Shown one piece after another: positions 13,401-25,379 of a stretch of DNA of 64,000 nt. The translations under genes and the position numbers were made by a program. This DNA comes from Nigrospora sphaerica. Its lineage: Eukaryota; Ascomycota; Sordariomycetes; Amphisphaeriales; Apiosporaceae. Every line of letters starts with the position of its first letter. Within the stretch, counting starts at the first letter, position 1. The stretch is from NCBI GenBank assembly GCA_018287875.1, contig JAGVVL010000002.1, positions 2,418,001 to 2,482,000 on the forward strand. Reading direction: 5' to 3'. The notes beneath the pieces were generated by a model. That model saw nothing but the letters and a program-made list of their open reading frames with translations. It made no database searches and was not told where the DNA came from.

Positions 13401-13802
13401 TTAATCCATAGGTGTGCTCTCCGCCTGCCACCTGCTTCTCTTCCTACTACTGTTACTATCATTATCTCGGGTTTTCCTTCCTTGTTCATACAACCCCCTT
13501 CAAAGGCACGTACGTTCGGGAACCTTATCCGCGAACATCGTCCCCGATCGCGACCAGCGACCAATACCGCCTCTGTCGTCGTGTCCTTCGGCACCTGCCC
13601 GTCTCGAAACCGAACTTGATGTACCGGTAACTGCTCGTGGCTCTGCAACAGAGCTCGCCTCCCGACACCTCGACGCGTGCGGAATAGCGTGTCCGTCTGC
13701 CTTGGTCCTGGGACGACGCTACACGGTGTTGTCTCTTGTCCCCTGCACTGCCTGTCGCCGCGGTTCCTCGACATCTTGGATTGATTCCCGCTGTACTGCA
13801 CC

Positions 13803-16204
13803 ATGACGGTGGCGCACGATCTGACCCATCGGGGGGCCTCGACGCCCCAGACCTCAGCAAACACGGCCCTCGAGGACCGATTCGAAGTGTTGAAGGAGAT
13901 CGGAGATGGCAGCTTCGGCAGTGTGGTCTTGGCTAGAGTACGGAGCGCTGGAGCCAGCGTCGCCCGACGCGGCACCGTAGTACGTATCCCGCATATGGTC
14001 TCGTCCCGGCCCTGACGCTAACCCGACTGCAGGTGGCCATTAAAACCATGAAGAAGACGTACGAGTCTTTCGCCCCGTGTCTGGAGCTTCGCGAGGTCGT
14101 GTTCCTGCGGACGCTGCCCGCCCACGTCCACCTTGTCCCGGCCCTGGACATCTTCTTGGACCCGTTCAGCAAGAAGCTGCACATTGCCATGGAGTACATG
14201 GAGGGCAACCTGTACCAGCTGATGAAGGCGCGGGATCACAAACCCCTCGATAACGCCAGCGTCAAGAGCGTGCTGTTCCAGATCATGCAGGGCCTGGAGC
14301 ACATCCATGCCCACCATTTCTTCCACCGCGACATCAAGCCCGAGAACATTCTGGTTTCGACATCGTCACACCAAGACACGGCCAATTCGTTTCGGCGTTA
14401 CTCGGCGCTGGTTACGCCACCCTCGACCCCCCCGACCTACACGGTCAAAATTGCGGATTTCGGCCTCGCTCGTGAAACCCACTCGAAGTTGCCTTATACG
14501 ACGTACGTATCGACCCGATGGTATCGTGCACCCGAGGTGTTGTTGCGCGCCGGTGAGTACTCGGCGCCGGTGGACATCTGGGCCGTGGGTGCCATGGCCG
14601 TCGAGGTCGCCACATTGAAGCCGCTCTTTCCCGGCGGCAACGAGGTTGACCAGGTTTGGCGTGTGTGTGAGATCATGGGCAGCCCTGGCAACTGGTTCAA
14701 CAAGGCCGGCAACCGGGTTGGTGGTGGAGACTGGAGGGAGGGAACGAGACTCGCTGGCAAGCTCGGTTTCTCGTTCCCCAAGATGGCACCGCATTCCATG
14801 GACACTATCCTGCAGCAGCCGCAGTGGCCTGCGTCCCTGAGCCATTTCGTTACCTGGTGCCTCATGTGGGACCCCAAGAGCCGACCGACGTCCACGCAGG
14901 CTCTCGCCCACGAGTATTTTACCGACGCCGTTGACCCTCTCCGCCCCCGTTCTTCCACCTCCAAGATCCTCGGCCGCAAAGTGTCAAATATCAGTCACGG
15001 AGGTAAGGACTCGGCCACTTCCACCCCTACCTCGTCCAAGCCGTCCTGGTTCCGAAAGTCGCTCATCGGTCGCTCTGAAAGCGCCGAGCCGACTCCCGTT
15101 CAACCTACCTCCACTCCTGCGGTGGCCCCCCGACCGTCGCCCGTACTCCCCCAAACGGTAAGCGAGGTACCGGCGGCCAAGACCAAGGCCCCGAACAGCA
15201 AGAGGACGACGTGGTCTAATGGACCCTCGAACGTTGCCCCGATGCCAATTTTGCCCACCATCCGACCGATTTCGCCACTCTCCGACGCAGTCACGGCCCA
15301 GGCATCGAACCGGAACGGCCACCCGCAGATAGCGTTTGACGACAAGTCCAAGAAGATTGGACGTCAGCTGTCGGTGGCGTCGAGCACCAACCACTATGCC
15401 GAGCTCCACCGCCAACAGGCCGAGAGAGCCCTGAACGGTGGCTCGGGTCTTGCATCGCCCCCGAACGGGCACAAGGAAAGCTTTTTCTCTCACCTCCGGA
15501 AGCGTGCCAGACGGTTTTCGGGCAGGCACCAAACTCCTGTGTCGCCCGACAATGACGATCTCGAAGCTCAGGCTGGTTGCGGTCCATGGAGCAGCGCGCG
15601 ATCCTCTATGGTGATTGATCAGCAACCGCCCGCTCCGGCCAAGATTGAAAACTACGATTCCCTCGACAAGGCACTGCGCGACGCCCAGCACGCCGATGCT
15701 CCCCAAGCGCCCATCCCGCCAACGCACATGATTACCCCAAACGGGGCCCTGAAAAGGCACCACTCGTTGCCTCACCACCAGCCCCGGTCTGTTGATAACC
15801 TGATCGGGGCCGCTCGGGGTACGGGTCCCATATCAAGCCGAACGCGGCGGGCGCAGGCCTCGCACGGGGTCTGTCAGTATGATGCGCCCGACGAGGAGGA
15901 CGAGCTCCTCGACGAGGCATTGAACTCGACACACCGGGCCATGAAGCGGATGGAGAAGGACGGGAAACCGGGGCTCCGACAGTCGGTCAGCAACATCGGA
16001 CTGTCGAATCCTTATCCCACGCCCTCGCCATCGGCCAGCGGCAACCAGGTCCTGTTCGGCGACGAGCAAGAAGTCGTTGCACCCAAACCGCTGGACCTCA
16101 AGAAGACGCGAGACCCGCACAAGTGGCCGACGCCCCCGTATGAAGAGAGCGAATGGGCGGCGTCGGCGGCTGCCAGCATATGGGCGGCGGGCAACCGCAT
16201 CTAG
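13803..16204 (+). CDS. ime2: Ime2/MAK-family serine/threonine kinase
   Basis: CMGC kinase of the RCK/MAK/Ime2 group; relatives are yeast Ime2, Aspergillus ImeB and Ustilago Crk1, which control meiosis, sexual development and light or nutrient responses. Exon 1 is 13803-13979 and exon 2 14033-16204, giving 782 residues. The kinase domain spans about 27-358: IGDGSFGSV at 33-41, VAIK with catalytic Lys63, FFHRDIKPEN with Asp159, DFGLA at 201-205, and the dual-phosphorylation site TTY at 215-217 before VSTRWYRAPE. The roughly 30-residue Ser/Thr/Pro-rich insert between the HRD and DFG motifs is typical of fungal Ime2 proteins. The long C-terminal half is low complexity and probably regulatory. Two donor sites (13977 and 13980) both keep the frame, so isoforms could differ by one Val. 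The ATG follows a long CT-rich leader. Assignment to the Ime2 orthologue is by motif and recalled family similarity. Confidence 0.92.
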
Positions 16205-18389
16205 CGCGAAGGCGAGCAGTGAGTTGCGCGCGTGTGAGTGTGCGGCTGTCCGTGAAGGGACAGGCGCGTAGGGAGGGGTGGCATTCCGCATGGCACGGCG
16301 TTCGGGGCTGTTCTGTTTTCACGAGAATCTACTGGGCTGGCATTACTGTTTCGCGACACTCGTTCTCATGCATTTACTCTTGCTGTTGGGACGGTCTACG
16401 TGGTGGGTGTGGAGGCCCATTCGACAGCAAACGGTTCGGCAGACACATTTCAATACCCCTATAGTTGAGCCAGTTCTTGATATTTTGGTTCTTCTTTCTC
16501 GACAATACCCCGATATAGACTTATTTTTCTGGAAGGTGTGAAGGAGGGCATGGTACCCAGATTACCAAGTGATTTTCCTTTGTTTCCTTTGTTTCCTGCG
16601 CAGGGTGGCAGCAGCGGCGAGAGATTGTACGAAGGAAGAGTCGGGAGCGAGTGGTGGCGAAGAGGTGGTATACGGGCAACCGACCGGGTCGATTTTACCT
16701 GCGGTGTACAAAAAGGAACAAGAAAAAAAAGCAAGGCGGCCAACTAATGTATGGGTGCATCTCTATCAATGGAGTTGGTTGGGCCGGCAGGGAAACAACA
16801 TGTGTTGTTTATTTACCTACCTATATAAGAAGCCCGTCGACCAGTTCTGACGACAAGGGGACAATTTACCACGGCTATACGCTATCCACTTAGATCTATA
16901 CTTTTTTATCTACTCGCTTTTTGTCTCACTAGAACTGGGGTTCATGGCACAGGTACCCGGGGTTTGGCTAATGTAGTTGCGTTCCCTACCTACGTAGGTA
17001 GGACCGACTAGACGAGAGGCGCTAGGCGGGAAGGAGTGACACTGTTCTCGATTCCAGCATGGAGGTCCGTTGCTGTTATCCAGAGCCTGTCGTCTGACGT
17101 CCATCAGGCGGGAGAAGGAGGAACCCGTCGACTGACCATGGGGCGGAACTTACTGAATTCCTACCCAACCGCTGGCCATCCCATGGGATGCTCGAGTGGC
17201 GGCGGCACGCAGGACATGCCGAGGACATGATACTTTCTGGATGACAGTTGTGGCGGAGGGACGATGGCAGATGCACGGGGAACACGGGCCAGGTAGGTCT
17301 CTGGGGGCTGTAAGCTAGGTATCTACCTGCTTCACGTACCTTACGTTCAGTACCTTCCATAGGTCTTAATAAGTAGCCTGATCCCTTATTGGATGTTGCC
17401 TGACCTCCCAGTGTGCAATACATGGTATGGAAAAAATAGGTACACGATGCGTCCATGCATCATGGCACCGGCGTGCACTAGTTCGCATTCCCACGCCGGT
17501 GTGTCCCTTCTCCGCGGGCCGGCCGCCAGCTGGAAGACCGGGGGGGCACAGGCTCCCCCCTGGAGCCACTGAGGCACTGGAGGGTGGGCTCTCGGGTGGT
17601 CCTGTCGAGTTTCGAGGGCCGTCTCCGGCAGGCAGCCGAGCGGGCGGTGCAGGCAGCAGAATAACGGGCAGGTGTTGGTCCATGTAAGCAGTAGTTACTT
17701 GGCAGGAAGCAACAGGCGGAGACGCCGGGGGGGGAGAGCGGCGGCGGCGGCGGAACGCAACGCCATCCATCGTCTCGTCGTTGCTGCTCCCATTGCAATG
17801 GTTCGCGATTCTGCTCAGCTGGAAATGCGGCAGCCTATTTGTGTGGTCGTGTCGCTATCCCCAACCTCCCAAAGCACTGCCTGTGCGCGTGCGAGCTTAT
17901 ACTTGGCTTTCCCACGCCCTTCGATACCGCGGCCACACGATTGACCTAACCCCCCCCCTTCGTTGGCGAAGGCACGTGGTTCGCAGCCACGGCCGCATAA
18001 GTACACATACACTTCCAGCGAGGTACCGATCCTGCTGCGCATACCACACACCTGCTCGCTCTTGTCCCTTTACTCGACCTACCTCTCACAGGTAAGTACA
18101 GCCTAAGTTACCGACGTGGGGAGAGGCAGACCCGAATAGCGCCGTCTGCCCGCGTCTCTCCGCCGCCGTCGCCGCCGCCGCCGCCCGTCCTTAGGCGTCC
18201 ATCTCATGCTCGTCAGCTGACACGGCCAACCCAAGAGCCCAAGGTCGGGTTTTCCCTCTCCTCTCGGCAGCCTGCAAGCCATTTTTTACTATCCCGCGGC
18301 GCGCAGGCTTCGGGCATGCCAGGAACCCCTTCAGCCTCATCCTCGTTTGTCCGTCTCGCCCGAGCTTGGTGTAGGGGGGCCCCGTCGCC
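16205..18389. other. Intergenic: kinase 3' region and Hsp70-like gene promoter
   Basis: No gene recognised. It contains a perfect 18-bp palindrome (16985-17002) and, about 200 bp upstream of the next start, a CCG triplet run (about 18160-18187). Confidence 0.45.
16985..17002. repeat. 18-bp perfect palindrome of the TACCTACC family
   Basis: The sequence CCTACCTACGTAGGTAGG is its own reverse complement. It belongs to a motif family scattered through the non-coding parts of the window. Confidence 0.85.
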
Positions 18390-20565
18390 ATGAGCTTCAA
18401 CCTCCCTGTCCGGTCCACGCCCAGCCGTCGCAACCAGGAGAGCAGGGCGAACTCGCAGAATTACTTTAGCAGCTACACGCCTCCCTCGTCCACCGAGGCC
18501 ATCAACGGCCCGGTACGCGAGCTGGCCCCTGCCAATGACCGCCTCATAGTCGGTGTCGATTTCGGCACCACCTTCTCAGGGTGCGTACTCGAGTAGTGTT
18601 GGTGCGCCCCAGCCGGCCCAGGCTAACTATTCGCCCTCTTTCAAAGCGTGGCCGCTGTATACACGTCGACGCCGGATGACGTAGAAATCATCAAGACGTG
18701 GCCGGGCGGCAACGGTATCACGTCGGACAAGGTGCCTACCGAGCTCTCATACGATGTGCCCGCCAGTGCTCCGGCCGGCACCAAGCCCACGGTGAAATGG
18801 GGCTTCCAGTTCAGGCCCGAAGAGCCGCGGCTACGTTGCATCAAGCTTTTCCTCGATCGCTCCCAGAAACTGCCCTTTTATGTGAGCCCGCAGGAGACGG
18901 CTACGCAGCTGCGCAAGTTCGACAAGAACGTCGTGGACGCCGTCACGGACTACCTAACCCAGATCTACAAGCACACCATGGATACCCTGACGCGCCGCTA
19001 CGGCGAGTCCTTCATGGCGTCGACGACAGTCGGCTGGGTGCTTACCTGCCCCGCCGTCTGGTCAGACGCTGCTAAGAACACCACCCTGCAGGCGGCCGAG
19101 AGGGCTGGCATGGGCTCCAAGGCCGACATCCAGATGATCAGCGAGCCCGAGGCGGCCGCCGTGTATACGCTCAAGGCAATCCAGCCGAACCACCTGAACG
19201 CCGGCGACAACTTCATTGTATGCGATGCCGGCGGTGGGACCGTAGAGTGAGTCCGCGCTACGGCCATTTCCTTAGCCCGCACGCCGAAACTAACACCTGT
19301 CGCCAGTTTGATCGCCTACAAGATTGTGTCTCTGAAGCCTCTCAGGGTGGAAGAGTCGGCTGTAGGCACCGGCGGGCTCTGTGGAAGCGCTTTTCTAAAC
19401 TACCGGTTTGAGGAGCACGTCCGAGCTCGCCTCGGCCACAGCCGCTTCGACGAGATGAAACTGAAAAAGAACAAGACATGGCAGATGGGGCTCCGGTACT
19501 TCGAGGAGTTTGTCAAACGTAACTTCAACGAGGACGAGTATCAGGAAGTCAATGTTCCGTAGGCTTACCCCTCCCCTCCGCCGCATCTCGCGCATCTCGA
19601 GCTGACTCAGCCTAGTTTCCCCGGGCTGCCGGATGACGAGGAGGCTGGTCTGGACTCGGGGTTTCTGGTCATGACGGCGGCCCAGATCAAGGAGATATTC
19701 GAGCCTGTCGTCAAGGAGGTCTGCGATCTCGTGCAGGGCCAGGTCAATACGGTGCGCAACAAGGGCGGCATTGTCTCGGGCATCGTGCTGGTCGGCGGTT
19801 TCGGTCAGAGTGACTACCTCTACCGGCGTCTCAAAACTCACTTCACCAGTGCGGCGCCACCCCCCTACACAGAACGCCCAACGCATGCAAGCGGGAACGC
19901 TGTGGCGGAGAGCGGATCCATCGAGGTGATGCAGCCTGTTTACGCCTGGACGGCGGTGGTGCGCGGCGCCGTCTTGCGTGGGCTTGAGGGCAACATGGTC
20001 ATATCCCGCAAGTCGCGCCACCATTACGGCACGTCCTACGCTACCGTCTACGACGAGGAAAAGCACAGTGTCAGCGAGCGCTACTGGTCTCCGCTGTGGG
20101 AGCGTTGGATGGTGTCGGATAGGATGCAGTGGCACATTGCCAAGGTGAGTCGTAACCTTGCGGAAGGTCATGTCCTTCCCCCCCCCCCCCGTGTTTCTGC
20201 CTCTTTTGCTGACGGGGGCACGCGTTGGACAGGGCGAGGCCATATCGCCGCAGACGCCCATCGCGTTCCACTACACGCGAAACTTCCGTCCCGGCCAATC
20301 TCTAGTTGTGACGGACGACCTGATCGCTTGCGAGGCCGACGAGCCGCCGGCGGCACACAACCGTGAGCTCTCCAATGTCTGCACCCTGACGACGGATCTG
20401 AGCGCGGTGCCGCGGAGCCTGTTCACTAGGCTGACGACGACGCGGGGCGTCGAATTCGATAACTTGGATTTTACGTTGGAGATGATCGTCGACAGTGCCG
20501 GGCTGGGCTTCGAGTTGAAAGTGGACGGGGTACGGTATGGCCGTGTTGAGGCCGATTTCCATTAG
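18390..20565 (+). CDS. Hsp70-like (HSPA12-type) ATPase-domain protein
   Basis: Five exons (18390-18580, 18647-19246, 19307-19558, 19616-20144, 20233-20565) join to 634 residues. The fold is the actin-like ATPase of Hsp70. Phosphate-1 motif GVDFGTTFSG sits at about 54-63, the phosphate-2 motif is VCDAGGGTVDLIAYK, and the adenosine motif is GIVLVGGFGQSDYL. These resemble the fungal HSPA12-like group and not canonical Hsp70. There is no recognisable peptide-binding domain with a C-terminal EEVD. The last third has FHYTRNFRPGQ and a short beta-rich end, as in other fungal members. Such proteins are numerous in filamentous fungi and mostly uncharacterised; nucleotide binding is a safe inference, chaperone activity is not. 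The first about 50 residues are Ser/Asn-rich and probably disordered. The ATG at 18390 is the first in the frame. Confidence 0.87.
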
Positions 20566-22617
20566 ATGGGCTTATGTTCCAATCAAGAGGGATTCTCTCG
20601 CTCTTGCCGTTGGAGGGCGGTGGCGATTGAATCCCCGAGTTGGCGAAGGAGGGTATCTTATTCAAATTTACTGGGGGCATAGCCTCACCACCAGGATGCC
20701 GAGACAGACACGCACGTAGAGCCAAGCGAGACAAGAACCGGGTCTTTCTATTCTAGCGGCGGAAACCCGCCGGACAGGGCATGTGTAAGAGTCACATGCA
20801 GAAGGCTCGGTTTCTCTCCATCTCTGCCTGCTCAACCGCGTCCTCTCACGCAGACGAAGGAGGTGGTACGTATAGTTGCTGGGCAAAAGAGCCACAACTG
20901 GCAGATTTTGAGGGGACATGTCGAGGCGAACGCATGCTGTGTCGACCCAAAGCGCCCCCGCCTCCTCGCAAGCTGCAGGCGCACAACAAGGCGATCAGGC
21001 GGCATGGCGGGCCACACGGCTCCGACACGGCGCTGCACAGCCGGGCGAAACGAGGCTGGCGAGGATTGCACGCCCCGCCGGTGGCCAGTCGTCCATATAA
21101 AGCACTCCCGCCAACTGTCGGGCACGCGAGGAGAGGAGAGGGAAAACGTCCTTCTTCTCATCGTCTGCGACTTCCCAGGTCACAGCCGAAAGGCTGAGGG
21201 AAGTAAAAAAGAACATTATCGAGCCAAGGGGAATTTAGGAGTGACACGGACGCCGAGCGAAGACGATTGGCTGGGGACTGCCCTCATAGCCACTCTGAAG
21301 GGGCTGAGCCAGCACCCGCAATACAGTCATATTTTTGCTCCCCCCCCCCTTCATAACCTGTTCAGCGCCGGGTTTGCCGGACTCTGCCAAGGCAAAGGGG
21401 CGTTTGACCGGCCTCTTCGCGAGAAGAGAGAGGGATAAAAAAGGAGGATGGTTGAAAGGTCTCGCGCGCGTGGAGAGTGACGCAAGGACATGACCGCGGC
21501 GAAGGAACCTCGATCAGCTGAAATGTTCCGTCCCGCCGACCCAATCGTATACCGACGGTCGTGCCTTCTCGGCCAGCTCCGTTCGGGCCTGCCGCTGCCG
21601 CCGCCGCTGCTGCCGTTACTGTTGTTACCCATCCATCGACAGAAGGTGGCCTGAGCACGACGACGGTGGCGAACAAGGACGAAGAACCCAAACCAAGAAA
21701 GGCCCGGGAGGGTTTGATGAGTATTTATCCATACGTCCCTACGCCATAAGTGGCGTGCTCTGTTCCCTCTGCCTCGTACCATTACCGCAGATTTGCCCAG
21801 GGTCGGACGACCGCCCAACAGCATTCCGGGTGTGTACAAACCGCCCTCACGAACCGCCCCAACAAGCATCCAATCTGCTCACCATCTGCCCATCCCATCC
21901 TGAACGGTTAGGACAACGCGGTAGTTTTCACGAGGACATTTCGAACGAGCAAAAAAACGAAACTCATGCTGTCTCGACCCACGGACGCCAGTTTCCTCGT
22001 GTGCGTCCTTCATCCCAGGGAAATCATGACTCATGAACCTGCCTCCCACAAAGCAGATGAAAGGGAGGAGAGAAAATCCACCGTGTCGGCGCCCACTAAC
22101 CACACCGCCTCGCACATGTCCTGTTGCGCGCCCAATACTGCCCAAAACCGACTACCTGACGCGAGGGGGGTGTTGGCAAGGCAAGAATGCAGACTGACCG
22201 AGCCCAACATGCCCAGATGAAATGCCCAGAGCACCCGGCCGATCCCATTGGGCCCGCCACATGAGAGAAGAGCAGACACCACATACCGGCATCGCCGCAA
22301 AGGAGAGAGGAGTTCGCCGGCCACACACCCGGGCCGACTGCCCGGCTGTCTACTTATACCCCACGACTCATTTCCGCTGGTGAGCTGTGCTCTAACACGG
22401 CTGCTATCCCGCCGGTGGCGTTGACTTCTACTATCACCGTTCCCCAGGCCTTTTCCAGGCTCTTCCGAATGCCAGCTTCCTTTAAAATCCACAGATAGGC
22501 CTTTTCGCTTCGACGTGAGCCGGCCCCCCCAACTGAACCTCCCCCACCTCGAGAAGACGGAGGTTCGTGGCTCGGCTACCGGCGACGCAAGTTTGGCCTG
22601 TCATGCCGGGAGGCTGA
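20566..22617. other. Convergent intergenic region
   Basis: Lies between the Hsp70-like gene (+) and the zinc-motif gene (-). Frames of 100-190 codons have no family features. A short imperfect GCC/CTG triplet run is at about 21590-21620. No RNA gene recognised. Confidence 0.4.
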
Positions 22618-23463
22618 TTAACGCCTTCGCTGGCGAGCTCTCCGTTCTTCTCGCTCCTCGCGCGTCTCCTTCAGTTCCATCATCTGGTCACGCTGAGCAG
22701 CCTCGAGCTGGTCGGGCGGTATGAAGTCATGCGCATAGGTGCCTGGGGCTGTCGGACCTTCTTCATACTGGCGTGCCCATCGGTACACTGCCTCGTCGAC
22801 GAGGTTGTTCCAGTAAAGGTGCTTCAGAATATCGAAATCAGGCCGCATTTGCTCGACCGTGCAGTTGTCCTCGATGATGTGCCTGTGGATATGTTGCATA
22901 CGCTGACAGAAGATGTTTCGCCGGTCGCCGTTGTTTTGCGACGCCTTGAACTTGACGTCGTCGCAGAACCAACATCTGCAACTTTCCGGGAGTCGTCGTC
23001 GAAGATGCTGCTCCGCAATGTGCTCCACCCAGGGCCAGAAATCATGTTGACGGAAGGCCGCATCGCATCCATCTAGTCCTACGAATTCGCAGAACAGCAC
23101 CAACGGGCCTCCATTCAGGTTCTCGTCGATCGGCTCAGGAGGCAGCGGATAGCCGGCCGGGCCTGTCACTGATGAAGCCACAGACAAGACAGTCGAAGGG
23201 TACGAGGAATCGGTAAATACATGGCTTGGAGCAGTCGTTACTGTTCGTGTTGAGTAACTGTTAACCGACGCCGAAGAATGGGGGTTAGGCAGCATGCGCG
23301 AGTGTATTTCATGGAGCGAATCGGCTTCAAGCACAATATCTGCGAACCGAGACGAAGGGTAGGATCCGGCTACCATACGCTGGTAGCGGTCTTCGTCGTG
23401 CGAAAAGCTTGCAAGGAACCCATCCAAACTACCCAAGGGGTCGAGGCTGGACGAGGAGGCCAT
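22618..23463 (-). CDS. Conserved fungal protein with two zinc-finger-like motifs
   Basis: Single-exon frame of 281 residues; I do not recognise a named family. The N-terminus (MASSSSLDPLGSLDGFL) is followed by a Ser-rich stretch. Two Cys/His clusters lie in the middle. The first is FCEFVGLDGCDAAF followed by WVEHIAEQH, a C2H2-like arrangement with a wide finger. The second is CRCWFC followed by FCQRMQHIHRH. They suggest zinc binding, perhaps DNA or protein contact. The C-terminus is a charged helix rich in Glu and Arg (KETREEREERRARQRRR). The frame stays open upstream to an ATG at 23646, but that 61-residue extension is low-complexity and unlike coding sequence, so I chose the ATG at 23463. 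An upstream intron cannot be excluded. A nuclear role is only a guess. Confidence 0.7.
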   Translation of the reverse strand: MASSSSLDPLGSLDGFLASFSHDEDRYQRMVAGSYPSSRFADIVLEADSLHEIHSRMLPNPHSSASVNSYSTRTVTTAPSHVFTDSSYPSTVLSVASSVTGPAGYPLPPEPIDENLNGGPLVLFCEFVGLDGCDAAFRQHDFWPWVEHIAEQHLRRRLPESCRCWFCDDVKFKASQNNGDRRNIFCQRMQHIHRHIIEDNCTVEQMRPDFDILKHLYWNNLVDEAVYRWARQYEEGPTAPGTYAHDFIPPDQLEAAQRDQMMELKETREEREERRARQRRR

Positions 23464-25379
23464 TGCAGCATCCGAGGAGAATGCGGGGCTGAGGGCGTAC
23501 CGCACCGGATTTGCAGCTCGCGATGTCTCGAAGCCCACGCCGTGTCGTGGTGGCAGTGGTACACCAGCAAGGCCGCATCGACCGACGGCAGTGGCGGCAC
23601 TGTAAAGATGTTGAGGTCTTCCTGATTCCGCAGCGGCGAGTTCCAACAGCAGAAACAGAGCAGCGACGATGGGGAAACGGATACAAGGAAGGACGGGAAG
23701 CTCTTCCGACGGGCCAAGCGGGCGGGGTAAGCCAGGCGACGGGACGAAGCGCGGAAAGCGTGTAGGGACGGGGTGGAGATGCCAGCCTTTCGCCGAGTGC
23801 TGGTAATGGTTGGCCTACCACCCGGGCAGGACGATGGGACCAACGCCGAGAATTTGAAGAGGCGGAGGTGAAAAAACCAAGGGGACCGACGCACAAGAAA
23901 AGGGAGGGAGAAAGACGCAGGTTTGGGGTTTCGAGCAGACGGTCTGGTCCGCGTCCCGCTGTGCTTGATATCGGCAGGTGGCCAAGATGCATGGTCAGTT
24001 GGTCGGACAACTTCTTACGGGATTGACGCCGCTGGAGATCGACCTATGCCCCATGAAGGAACACCCTACCGATCCGTTCCTTGGATCCGGGCCCCCTACA
24101 TGGGGGATGGAACGGATGGGCCAGCGACCTACGATGCATCGCACCCACCGCGCTCATTCGCCGACGTCCACCGCCATCCTGACCCTAGCCAGCCAAACCC
24201 GCAGCGGCGTGCCGGAGCCAAGACAAATGGCCAGTGAATGGCTGCGTCCATCTTCCACAATGCAAGTCATATACTTAGCAGGCCCGAGTCGATGACAATG
24301 GCTCCCCCCCCTTCCAACACCAGCTGACGCAATTTGCGTGGAATACACCCTTATCTGCCGGCCGGCACGACGCCTACCTTAGTGATGTGTTACCCAGCGG
24401 CGTCCTTGTCTGTACCTGGAGGCTGTTGGTGGGCTTAACGAGGACCGAAGTGGGCAGCCTAAGTCCTCCTCGTCGGATTACCCTGCCACGGCCAGTAGGC
24501 AAGCCCGACGGCCCAATGAGCGGTGGCCGAGCCCAGTGGAAATGCACCTCGTGCTTTCACGAGGTGCACGCCGCTGGATGACGGGACACCTGGCCAACAT
24601 CCATCCTGGGCTGACTCACATTCTATATTTCCACGACGCCTTTGGCCCACATGCCTTGGTTTGACACGCAATGCGCAGCGAGGGAACAGGGGCCGTCAAC
24701 ATACCGGGTGCCGTCCTCGAGACCCTCCTTCCATCCCAGACCTGTGGGCTGGTGACAGGGAAGCCCTCGGTGGTCCATCATGACTTGCATCCGCAAACGG
24801 AACGACGGGGTCTGCCCTGCGCAACGGAGCACCGGATGCTCCTTATGTCTCTGTTTTCTGCATGCGGAGGAGGGCTAAGGCGAGCGCCGACTAGTTGGAG
24901 GGGAGAGCAGCTGCAGCAGCCTGTCGTCGCTTTACAGACCAGCACAAAGCGCGTACAGAAAGCGAAGAACTCGTTCATTGGCTGCACGAGGCTTCCCGCG
25001 TGTGGACGGAGCTCTCAGGGAGGGAAGGGTGGCACAGAGCCTCACTTTTCAAGGTCTCCCAGCTCCCCTCGCCATTGAAGAAGCTTGCGGCTTGGGCGTC
25101 GCTCAATTCCCACTGTAGCGGCATGCGTTGGGTGACAGTGCAGGATAGGCTGACGTCGGCAAGCGAGACGACACCCAAGCTGATCCCTGGCGTCACGTCC
25201 CCAAATCGCAAGGCGCTCGGCTCGGCTCGGCTCGATTTCCAGGTCAAACAGTATGAACAAAGAATGCCGACTGGCGGTACAAGTGCTCTATACACTACCC
25301 GGACGCCGCAGACCAGGACAATACCACAGTCCAGCCCATAGCCTCGGTGGATCCAAGTTCCTACATCGCCCCCGGTGGT
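23464..25379. other. Intergenic region upstream of the zinc-motif gene
   Basis: Contains the leader of the minus-strand gene and the 3' side of the coiled-coil gene. A perfect 11-bp stem hairpin lies at 24543-24568. No protein-coding frame recognised. Confidence 0.4.
24543..24568. other. Perfect inverted repeat (11-bp stem, 4-nt loop)
   Basis: TGCACCTCGTG and its exact reverse complement are separated by CTTT. It lies in non-coding DNA. Because it is symmetrical, a transcript from either strand could fold it. Function unknown. Confidence 0.8.

Larger units (their letters stand above)
5758..13802. other. 8 kb gene-poor region
   Basis: No frame or plausible exon chain resembles a protein, although several spurious frames of 90-290 codons exist (longest 9175-10053, minus). 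It contains a 21-bp tandem duplication (8701-8752), a C17 run (10388-10404) and an AAG triplet run (about 11382-11404). From about 12600 the sequence becomes CT-rich and probably holds the promoter and a long leader of the Ime2-type kinase. Non-coding RNA genes cannot be excluded. Confidence 0.45.

Noticed and set aside
23464..23646. 61-residue N-terminal extension of the zinc-motif protein
   Set aside because: Ala/Arg/Pro-rich translation unlike the rest; the downstream ATG starts a typical soluble N-terminus.
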